Below, piece after piece: positions 47,201 through 59,200 of a DNA stretch of 64,000 bases. This DNA comes from Rhineura floridana (lineage: Eukaryota > Chordata > Lepidosauria > Squamata > Rhineuridae). The position numbers and the translations under genes were made by a program. Where the stretch lies: positions 14,321,100 to 14,385,099 of the forward strand of contig NC_084500.1 in NCBI RefSeq assembly GCF_030035675.1, in the 5' to 3' direction. Numbering within the stretch: the first letter of the stretch is position 1; each line of letters opens with the position of its first letter. The notes beneath the pieces were generated by a model that did not search any database, was not told where the DNA came from, and saw only the letters and a program-made list of their open reading frames with translations.

Positions 47201-50200
47201 CCTCAAGCTCTTTGGAATGACGATGATAATGAATGACAACAACGATAACTCAATGTATTCATAAATGGGCCCACTTCATTTAATCCACACTAACATGCAA
47301 TGGAGACTGGTGGCCCTGATGACAGTGGAGCATTGAATTTGCTCTGGGATTTAGTCATCTTGGACAGCTCCTTGAAAATTCTCACTAAACCCCAGAGCGG
47401 ATTCACTGCTCCACTGACATCGGAGCCACCAGTCTCCACTGCTGGCAGGAGTGCACTCTGGAAGCCTTCACAGGTGAGCGGGAATTTGGACCTAGTAAGG
47501 CCAACACAAGAGCCAGTGTGGTGTATTGGTTAGAGTGTTGAACTACAACCTGGGAGACCAGGGTTCGAATCCCCACGCAGCCATGAAGCTCACTGGGAGA
47601 CCTTGGGCCAGTCACTGCCTCTCAGCCTCAGAGGGAGGCAATGGTAAACCACCTCTTAATACTGCTTACCATGAAAACCCTATTCATAGGGTTGCCATAA
47701 ATTGGGATCGACTTGAAGGCAGTCCATTTCCATTTTCAAGGCCAATACATTCTATCCAAACAACTAGAACAGGGGTACCCAAACTGTGGTCTGTGGACCA
47801 CTGGTGATCTGCAAGCTTCATTTTGGTGGTCCAAATATGTCTGTATAAATGCAATTAAAAATCACACAACATCTAACACAGTGCGTTACAATTGCTATAA
47901 CAGGCAGAAAAATCATTAAGTGGTCCACCAAGACCTTGAGTAATTGTCAAGTGGTCCATGGGGAAAAACAGTTTGGGAACTGCTGGTCTAGACCATAGTG
48001 AGGTGCTGATAATCTTACTCCTTACATCCTGCAGTCTGAAGTGCCTGCCTGGGCACTCTGTCCATGCTCATGTCCCAAACAGCCCCATTGCCTGGGAATG
48101 AAAAGAGATTGCAGGACTCGCATCCCCATCCACACACACAGCTAAAGGCCCCAAGTAAAGAAGCTTAGCCCTAAGACTGGCAAAGGGGTTTCTAAAGAGA
48201 GAGAGAGAGAGAAAGATCCATATTGCTGTCATACCCACAAGACATTGTCAGTTTAAAGTTCGTCCGGTGTTCTGTCCTACTGAATTTGCATTTTGCTTCT
48301 GGTAATTATAGTTAATGAGTGAGCAAAGGTTTCCCTTGCCCCATTCTGTACCAAGCACAGGCTTGACCTTATTCTATACTCTTTCTGTTAACAAGCAGGA
48401 GTTTTCCGCAGAAGTGCTCAGCTGGCGCTTGAGGGCAGATCGTTTCACATTCACTTGCATATGTTTTCCCCACTGTCCCTGTTTATCATAGACAGTCCCT
48501 GTTTTCCAATTCTTCCCCCCCCCCCCCCGGTAAATCACTGTCCCCGGGGTTTTTTTGCCTGTTGGGAATGCTTTGCGTGCTTTTGCTAGAGCTTTAAGGT
48601 TCAACTCCTTCCCTGGGTCTCTGGATGTTCAGTCTCAGAATGGGCAACGGATGCATCTTGCCTCTAAAGCAGAGATACCTACAGTGGTGCCATCATTCTG
48701 GCCAAAGTGAATGAGCGGGAGCTGCCCCAAATGCAGCGCTTGTGCCGCCAGGGTAGGACTTTCAGGCAGAAGACAAGGGCCCCACTCAGCAGAATGAGAA
48801 GGAAGGCCCCCCAACATGTCAGGGCTGCCTTAGTAGATTTTGAAGAAAGTAACATAATAGACATTACCATCTAAAGACCCCCTGCCAGAACATAAAAGTC
48901 TAGACTCTAACATTAGCTAACTGTGCATGTACATGCTCATGAGGAAGCTACCATATAGCTTGCCATGCCACATATTGGCAAAGCTCATCTTTGATCTGCC
49001 AACAACAGACTGTAAAGCAATTATGTTTTGCAGGAAGAACAGGGGAGGAACAGCCCTCCCTTGTTGGAAACAGGTACACTGCTTTCAAACATGAAGATTC
49101 CTCCATTTAGCTATCATGTGACTAGTAGCTGTTAGTAGACCTCTAGATTTGTTTGCTTCGGGGCAGTTCTGTTCGGGTACTTAACTCAATCTACTGTCCA
49201 TCAATTTCCTTGAGTGACTTTGGTGGATTCTGGAACTATGGAAGACAGAGAAAAACTGATCTCTCTACCCCATGAATAATTTTTAGAAGCCTCTATCCTC
49301 TCTTTTTAGCCTTTGCTTATAAGGAAAGTGTTCCAGCTTCCCTGATCATTTTGGTTCCCCATTTCTGTCCCTTTTCCCACAGTCAGTCCCAGGCAAAAAA
49401 AAAAAAGGGGGGGACCTCACAAAGACCATAGCAAGGACAGATAAAGGGTTAGGGTTGATCTGATACGGCAGCAAAAAACCTTCAATGAGAGACCAACAGA
49501 GAAAGTTGTTAATTTAGGCCTGCTTGTACAAGAGTGTCAGTGTCAACCAGCTCAGTTTGGACAAAGCCCACGATACAGGGAGGAGAGTTAGTATTTTAAA
49601 GCCATGATGGAGGGCCTCATGGGCTTTTAAAAAAATTAAGTTAAAAATACATACAACGAAAGCAACTAGATAGATACATAGACAGATTTTCCATCAATTT
49701 ACATGGCATAGTGCCAGGTGACAAGTCCCTGCCCTGAGGATCTTACATTCTAAAATGGAAGGGAAAAACACTAGACTAGATAGATCTCTATGTGATGCAG
49801 GAAAGCACATCTAAGGACAATCTAAGCACATATTCTTATGGAGACCTTCCACACACAAGATCTTGATGTGATGCAGGAAAGCACATCTAAGCACATATTC
49901 TTATGGAGACCTTCCACAGACATAAAAACTTTAAAGCATAATTGAGTCAATTGTCAAAGATGCTTAAGTGCAATCACTGCAATGACCTCACTACATGATG
50001 CAGAAGATAGAATCATAGAGTTAAAAGGGGCCTATAAGGCCATCGACTCCAACCCCCTGCTCAAAGCAGGAACCCAAATGAAAGCATGCCCACTTATGCC
50101 CAGCATGTTTAACCACCACAGCAAAGAATGCCATAAGACCAGTTGCTTTTGTCACAGTCTGGGACAAGGTGCCTTCAACCAAATGGCTAACAGCCCCCAG

Positions 50201-53200
50201 GGAGGAACTCACCTTTTGCCCCTATTTTTTATTGTTTTATTTAAAGTTAGCTTGGCTTCCTCCTTTGAGTGAAACCAAAAAAGCCCACACAAGCAGTATC
50301 TTACTGTGCCAAAGGCATCCTATTGACTAGAGGCTGTCAAAAGGTAACTCTCTGAACAACTGGAAGGAACGGGATCTCTCTCTCTCTCTCTTACATACAC
50401 ACACACGCACCAGGGAGGTAGTCACCTTTCGCCCACTTACTTTTTTGAGAGCCAGGTTCCAGCAGGGTCCCTACATCTCCAGCTTCCTATGAGCCAATCA
50501 GCATGAAAGGGGAGGGTGTTGGCCACTGAGAAGAATCCTAATGAGTGTCAACTGCAAGGAAGCCTTTATTAGTCCCTACTTCAAAAGGCCAAGACAAGTT
50601 GCGGAGAGGGAGAATTCTGTAATTGCAGAAGAAGAGACAGTGAATCCTGATGATAGCATCCCATCCACATGATCAAGCAATTTGGTAGCAGTGGGAGAAA
50701 ACATGTGGACAATGAATCCAGTAATTCAAATATCTCTGATGGTAAGAAAGGACAGACAAATGGTGACAGTGACAGAGAAGCAGAAAGCAGCATTCAAGCC
50801 TGGCCAGATTATTCTACAAGGTTAGAAGGTTGCATAATCTTAGAAGGGGGTGTGGTTTTGAGGGGGCATAGCTATATCTATCATGAAGGGATCCTGCACT
50901 TCTGAATTTACCACTACACTCCTGATGCACACACACGTTCCCTGCCTCTAGCGTGCACACACTAATGGTGCAATCTTTTATTTCCTATGATTACGGCAAC
51001 CCTGTGCAGGTAGGTAGGAGGTCAACCAAACAGGGAAAAAGAGTGCGCTTGTAACAACACTGGTAACAATAACTCTGAATCCCTATGCTATCGGGAAGGG
51101 CCACAGCTCAGTAGTAGAGCATTTGCTTTGCGTGCAGAAGGTCCCCGATTCAGTCCCTGGCAACATCTTCAGGTAGGGCTGGGAAAGTTTCGGAAAGTGC
51201 ACATTTGATAAATTCGGCTTTAAATGAGAACTGAATCAAATTTCTGCCCCATGCTTAATCAAGGGACAATCGACAGCGAATTCCCTCTGACTTTTGTTTT
51301 GGCCAACCATAGACAAAAGCAATTTCGCTACACTGGTGGCACCGCAGGGTTTGAGTTCGGCCTGAACCTGACAGTGAACCGGATAAGCACAGGAACCATG
51401 TACAGGAGTCAGAATGGAATGGAATGTCAGCCACCTGGCCAAGATGCATCCCCATCCTTTCCTCCCCAATTGAAATGGGAAAGCTGTCAGAAAGGGGACA
51501 GCACTGGAGATGCAACAGAGTCATTCCAAGGCGTCAGTTTGGCTGCTGCATACCTAAGCAGATATCAAATGACCTCATCTGGGAGGAAAATGTTGGTGTG
51601 GGGGGGGGAGGCTATGGGGAGTTTTGCTGGGGAGGGGAGAAGATTCATGCATTCTCATCCAAATGTCCCCTTAGCTCTCACAGATATGTTAATCTTTCCT
51701 GGTAAGGAAGGTGCTCAAAATGTCTGATAAACGTTGTGTTTTACCCCCAGACCTTTTCCCCCTACCCCCCAAGCTCTGGGATCTCACGAGAAACACATTG
51801 ACCAAAACTGTATGAAGCACTTTAAAATCGCCTCACCCACCTCTCTTGCTCTCTCTCTGAATCATAATCTTCAGATTCCCTGTTTTCATTTGAAAAAGAG
51901 AGAAGGTTTCTAGCATTTATAGAGCCTGGGATGTGAGGCAAAATGTTCAGGCACTATCCTTCCCATCTTTTTTTCTGAGAAACTAGTCTGTTCCCTCCTT
52001 TCCGCGCTTTACTTTGCTCCCCCACCCCAAAAAATTCCTGTAGACACACATCTCTCTCTCTGATGGTGCTATGGTACTTGTTTTATTTCCAATTGCTCTT
52101 CCTCAGTCATTAAAACCTGAAATGCAGAGGAAAAGGTTGTGGCACTCAGTGGACAGAAAACTGAATTCTGTACGTGCTCAGAAGTACTTATTCTTTAGGG
52201 TGGAGACATGGCACTGTAACAGAGCTGTGTGTCACAGTAAGCTCTGGAAGGGCTGTGGGTGAGGGGTACAGCATCTGCTTTACATGCAGAAGATCCCGGG
52301 TTCAATCCCCGGCATCTCCAGGTTGGGCTGGGAATGTCCCCCGTCTGAAACCCTGGAGAGCCACTGCAAGTCAGGGTAGACCACTGTTCTACTTTCGGTC
52401 CCCAGATGCCATTGGACTACAGCTCCCGTCATTCTTGGCCATCTGCTAAACTGGCTGGGATTGATGGGAGCTGTAGTCCAACAAACCACAACTCCCATCA
52501 AGACCCAAGGTTGAAGAACAGTGGTGCAAACAAATCTGAGCTAGATGTATCTTAGTATAAGGCACCTTCCAATGTTCCCGTAATCTCAGGCTGTCCTAAC
52601 AGCAACTTGAAGTACTGAGCTGTTCAGAAAGCAAATCACAGATTTTTATTTTTTTGGACAGGGAGCTCAAATAGTCTTTTTCCTCACCCAGCTCCCTGCC
52701 AAATCTCCGCTGATAAATGAAACACATGCTGGTGTCTACAATTTAAATAGCATGCATCTTTCCATTGTATTGTGTCATACAGGAACGAAAGGGGTGGAAT
52801 TTTAAGCTAGGAAACAGGGACCAGAGGGTGGGGAGTGATTGTAACTTGAATCACCAACAAACAGCAGTTGAGGTTACCAGAGTGGTTTGCTTCTGACCAT
52901 CTGCTCAAGGATCCGTAGGAAGGAAGGAAAGAAAGAAAGGGGAAAAGCCCCAGAGGACCAGGGTACCTGTGAGGATGAACGTGGCAGGGATTTGACAGAT
53001 TTATATAATAGCTTGTGGGGACATCTTTACCCGAAGGACCCCAATATGCTACATGAGGCCTAGGGATGGGCAAGCCTCCCCAATGAACACTTCCAAAACC
53101 AACGACCAAACCACAGTCTCTCTGTCCTGTTTGAAATCCAACATTCTCCAATTTTCATAACGTGGTTCTCCATCCAAACCTGGTGGCAATCGTTGTGAAA

Positions 53201-56200
53201 ATGATGAGGTACAAAAACCAACATTAGGGAAAATATGGCTTGCAAATGTACAACTATGAGGCAAAATTATGTACAAACATGAATACATTGGAATCCATAT
53301 GCATTTTCATGCAGTTACTCCCCCCCCCCCAAAAAAAACAATTCCCAACTTGATGTAGAAATGGGCTGAACTGCCCTTCAGGGTGAAAAGAATGAGAAAT
53401 AAAGAAAAAAATGAAATGGACAGATTCACCCATCTCTGCTGAGGTCAAACGGTACAAATCTACACCAGCGTATCTACTCCTGGAGTACCACTGTCTGTCT
53501 TGTGTCCTCTTCAGACGCTGCTGCTGAGGAGAACTGTAGCTGTGGCAGAGCGTTTGCCTGGCATGCAGAAGGTCCCAGGTTCAATCCCCGGCGTCTCCAG
53601 GTCATCTCTGCCTGAAACCCTAGAGAGCTGCTGCCAGCCAGTGTTGACAATATTGAGCCAGATGAACAAATGGTTTGACTCAGTATATGGCAGTTTGCTA
53701 TGTTCCTAATAAAAACACAATTTTAAAATGCAGTATCATAAAATAACAGATTGCAGCATAAACGAGAACTTTCTTGGCCAGCCCACAAAAGTGTTCAGCA
53801 GGCAATTCAGGATAGACAGACAGACACACACCGTGTCAAAATTAATCCACAAAACTCAGTGCCAAAAGATGTGGTGATAGCCAGGCGCTTAGAAGCTTTT
53901 AAAAGGGGAGTAAACAAATTCCTGGAGGATGTTTAATAACTAGTCATAATGGCTATAAGCAGCAGCACCTAGTTCCCACTGTGATGAACTAGAGGGCTCA
54001 AGAAAGCCGAAAAGTAGGACGCAGAGGTAACATCCCTTTCTTATTGCAGCTCCCCAGCAACAGGCACTCAGATATACTATCTCTGAACTTGGAGGTTGCA
54101 CATAGCCATCATGGCTTGCACCCACTGACAACCTTCTTCTCCATGAATTGACCTAATCTCTTTTGGCCAGAGGCCTAAGGATCGGTGCTGGATCACTGGA
54201 CATTTTCCCTACACTGTTCTTCCCAGCAGGCTCCTGATGCAACCACCGTCTCAAGTCTGCACTTGACAGCCCATTGTTAGCGTTTTCATGCTGAGCCATT
54301 TGGCACGGACACACACCTGGGGGAGGAGGCATGGCTGTTTCCTCGCATTGTCTGAGGAGAACAGACAGGGCAAAACTGGAACAACAGAGTAACTCCCACC
54401 ATGAATGAGACCTGAGAAAGGGCAGATTTGTGCGTGGGGATTTGTCGGTTTTTCATTTGTGCTTCCAGCTCTGTGACCTCAGGATGGCTCTGAGTAAGGA
54501 TGGACAAATCGATCAATTTCAGTTCCTGCATCTGTTTTGGGGAGGTGGGGAGTCCTCAGAAAAAGCTATCAGCATCTTAGTGCATAAGATACAACTTTTT
54601 GCACTTGGTTTTGCCTAATATACAGTTTTGTAAGCAATTTCCCATAATATATTGCATTTTTCCATGCTATTTCCCCCTAACATGCACACTTTCCCCAAAT
54701 ATACACATTTTTATATGCAGTGTTTGGATGGAGTACTGCATAGCAAAATTCAGGGAAGTGCAGATTTCAAAGGATAGCTGTGTTCCAGTTGGCATATTGT
54801 TTTGGGAGGTTTGAATTAGATAGGTTCACATTAAATAGTGAGAGCCAGTGTGGCGTAGTGGTTAGAGTGTTGGACTACGACCTGGGAGACCAGGGTTCGA
54901 ATCCCCACATAGCCATGAAGCTCACTGGGTGACCTTGGGCCAGCCACTGCCTCTCAGCCTCAGAGGGAGGCAATGGTAAACCCCCTCTTAGTACCACTTA
55001 CCATGAAAACTCTATTCATGGGGTCGCCATAAGTCAGAATTGACTTGAAGGCAATCCATTTCCATTAAATAGTGAATTTCTCCCCCATTCCTAGCTCTGA
55101 CTACCTGCCTTGAGAAGCCTCAGTTTTTTCATTGTGGTCTACAACCAAAGAATCAGCATTATTTTAAAAATCGCAGACATCAGCTCTAAAATTTGGGAAA
55201 GAGAGTTAGGCTTATTAGGCACGGATTATGAGCATCACTGTTACATGAACCCTAATCAGCTACTAAATTAATGTTGTAGAAAAATGGACTTTGATTTGCT
55301 TTGGCCGAAGACTTTATCTTTGCTTCTAAGTTTTTCCTGATCAAATTCGCAGCACTTGCCATTCAACTGTGTTTAGCTTGGCCCTTAATTAACAAGGTGG
55401 TCTGCAAAGACTATGAGCTCATTTCAGCTCAGACATTCAAAACAAAATCCTGGACTCAGAATTCTTTCCTTCTAAGGTTTTTGCCTTTTGCACCCACTCC
55501 GGGGTTCTAGTAAAAAATAAAGTAGATTCCGAAGACCTGAAGTCTCCTAACCTCTGGTCTAGCCTAGTTATAGAATCATAAAGTTGGAAGTACAGACAGG
55601 GGAGAAAATTTGATTCAGTTCACATTTAAAGGTGAACTGTCCAAATTCACACCAAAACATGAACCGAAACACAGCTATCCTTTGAAATCTGCAATTCTCC
55701 AAATTTTGCAATGCCAAGTATTGTGTACAGCATACATTTGTGAAAAGAACATAGAAAAATGCATTGTATCAGGGAAAATTGGTTTGCAAAACTGTTGCAT
55801 ATTAGGCAAAACTGCATACCAAAATGTTTATATCAGGTGAAAATTGCAGCAAAATGCTTCTTCAAAAAATAAATTGCAAACTAATGTAGAAATGTGGAGA
55901 ATTGAACTAAAGATAGGGAAAAAAATGAGAAACTGAGAGAAACCGAAATTGACAGATTGACCCATCCTTAGAGGTCCTCCAGTCCAGCCCCTTGCTCAAT
56001 GCAGGATTAGAATGTTTCAGCACCTTGGACAGGACCTTGAAAGTTCGGACTAAAACCCAGAGCAGATTACACTGCCCTACTGACATGGAGCCACCATCTG
56101 TCACTGGAGGTACACTTGCTCTGAACCTCATCATAACTAATAGTCATGGCTCCATCAATTCTCTATTTATTTGTCCAACTCCCTCCCCCTTTGGAAAGAA

Positions 56201-59200
56201 ATTATCTTTATAATAGTTTTCATCAAAATGATAACTAATCTTTGAAGGGCTATCACAGGGATGATGAACTTTGTTCTTTGTTGCTCCACAGCTTAGGGCT
56301 GGAACCAACAGGTTCAAATGATGAGAAAGGGGATTTCTGCTAGCCATTAGGAAGAACTGCCTAATGGGAAGAGCAGTTTGTTAGTGCAATACAGACCGTC
56401 TTGGAAGGTGGCATGCTTTCCTTCACTAAAGATTTTTAAGCAGAGGGTAGAAGACCACGTAGCAGGGATGCTGGAGCAACGGATTCCCTGCATCAGCAAG
56501 GGGTTGCACTAGGTGACCTTTGAGGTACCTTCCAACACTAAAATAAATAGGGGAAAAATAATAAATACTAACTGGAACCCAACTGCTCAGTCATCAGCCT
56601 GCCTCACTGTGCGGAACTGATTCACAAAATAGTTAAAATAGTCAACTCAATAGAGAAATCGATGTAAAAGCCATCACCACATCTTGGGGTGTGAATTCCA
56701 TAAGAAGTTAACCACGCACTGTCTGAAGAATTGCTTCCTTCTCTCTGTCCTGAATCTACTGCCCGTCCGTTTCTCTGTACAATCCTGAGTTTCAGTATTG
56801 GGGGAGGGAACATGCCCCCATTTGCAATGCATTTTGCTACTGCTGGTTCAGTGGCAGGATGTCACCTCTTCAGTCTAGCACAACCTGGCTCCTCTATCTA
56901 CATCCACTTCCTTGTAAAGGTGGATGCCTGCGCTGGATTAAGCTGGGGATGTAGGAACTGCTGATCCAGCAACCCTCTTAGGGTGACCAAAGAAGATACA
57001 GTGACACAAAAGGTGTGGCAAGTTTCGTAACCAGCATTTGTAGCGAGCGGTTGAACACTGGCTCAGCTGCCAGTTTTGTCTCTGGCGTGCCTCAGTTGAC
57101 AGTCGGATGGGCCGTCCACCTTTTCATATCTTCTTTTAAGTGGCAGGCATACATATATTTGTATCCATGTTTACCCTTGACTGGCACCTGTCAGTTTTGC
57201 TTCTCTCAATTTCTCATTTTTAAATTCCAACCTTAAATTCAGTTCTCCACATTTCTGCAGCAATTGGCAATACTTTAAAAAAAGAATCCTCATGAAAATT
57301 CTTCAGCATCTTAGCGCGAATTTATTTATTTATTATTTGATTTATATCCCGCCCTTCCTCCCAGCAGGAGCCCAGGAATTTCTCCTAATAAACGCATTTG
57401 TATGCAATTTTGATTAACATACACATTTTGCAAGCTATTTCTCCTAATATAATGTATTTTTGTATGTTATTTTCACCAATGCATGCATTTATATGTACCC
57501 TTTACCCTAACATAAGAATTTTTGTAAACATTGTTTAGTCAGAGAACTGCATTGCAAGAGCTGCATAAGTGCATATTTTGAAAGATGGCTGTGTTTTATT
57601 TCTGATGTTGTTTTGGAAAGTGTGAATTCAATTCAAATTCAAATGCAAACTGAACTGAATTTCTCCCATCCCTACACCTTAACCTTAAAAAAAAAACCAC
57701 ACACACAAAAAGTTTTACAGGAGGAGAACGTCAGGTCTAACCACCTTTGCATAATTCCACCGTGCTGAAAACCTGGCAGAAAGTTTAGGACATGAAAAAA
57801 TAAGGCTAGGTCTGATGTAGTCAAAAACTGCTAGAGGGCATCATGTTGGCAAGACAGCCCTGGGAGCTGAATTAGTTGGAGGTGCAGCTCAGCCCTTAGA
57901 GGGGGGGGGAAAGCAGGGAGAAGAGGGTTCTCCTCAGAAAAATCCCCCCCCCCAAAAAAAACTTCTTAGCCTCCAGCATGCAGGCGCTCACAACAGCCAC
58001 TTGGATTCTGCAGTTTTAAACAGAATCTCATTTTCATCCCCTCCAATTTCAGGCCGACTCAAACGCTGACACTGCAGAAACAAGACACCTCAGGAAGGCT
58101 TATCTCACTGAATTACTGAGTGAGATCAAAATTCTGCTGATTAGAGAAGTGTCCTTTTGCTGCCTTGGCAATCTCAGGCCACCTTTAAAAGACCTCTCAG
58201 TTGCACGGGAAACACCCTGTCTTTGCTGGGACAATGCAAGGCCTGGGTTCAAGGTGGAAGCACTGCATGGTTCAGTTCCCCAACATGACTTGAGGTTGTT
58301 GTTGTTTTCATTTTAATATGACGGTCTCCACTTAAAGAATTACTTTTTTGAATATTTGTCACAATTCAGATTCATTTATGACATTTGCATCCCACTATTT
58401 CTCCAAAGAACCCAAGGCAATGTACATAATTCTCCCTGCAATTTTCATCCCACAACAACCCTGTGAGGTAGGTTAGACTGGGAGAGAGGATGACAGGCCC
58501 AAGATCGCACAGTGAGCTTCAGGGATAAGTGGTGATTTGAACCATTTTGTGCTCACAACACCCCTGCAAGGTAGGTTAGGCACAGAGAGAACGACAAGCC
58601 CAAGTAACTCGGTGAGCTCCATGTCTCAGCAGGGACTTGAACCCGAGTCTTCCTTATCTGACACTCTACCCATGACATCACACACAACAGTAATGGTTGG
58701 TTTGTCTCCCAGCAGCCACTCTGAAAGCTCTTACTATTCACGGTTCTCCCAGTTCAAGATTTATTTTCGGGTTTTTGGAAGATCATCCTAGAAAAAAGAT
58801 CCTCCTTTATAGCTGTGAGTGTAGCAGTAGGTTTAAAAAAGAGCAAGGGGTAACTTAATGAAGCGAGCCACTATTTATTTAAGGAAGGTGGTTATTGCTC
58901 TTTAAAGAAAGTATTTAAGGAAGCACCATTTATTACCCACCTGCAGTGGCGTAGTTGTTCAGGGACTCAGGGGGTCTTAGATCCCTTACTTTTTTGGGAG
59001 CAGGGTCCCACCAGGGTGCCTACGACTCCAGTGTCCTATGAGCCAATCAGCAAGAAAGGAGAGTGGGTTAGCCACTGAGAAGAGTCTTCCAACATGCTAC
59101 TTGCCTTTCCTGCTGATTTGGAGCCAGTCAGAGTGAAAGGAAGTGAGTCAGCCACTGAGAAGACTCTTCTCAGCAGCTAACACTCTCCCCTTTCATGCTT

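Noticed and set aside
49800-49920. CRISPR-like direct repeats
   Set aside because: There are only two copies of a 70-bp unit with no spacer regularity; a local duplication in a vertebrate genome is the simple reading.
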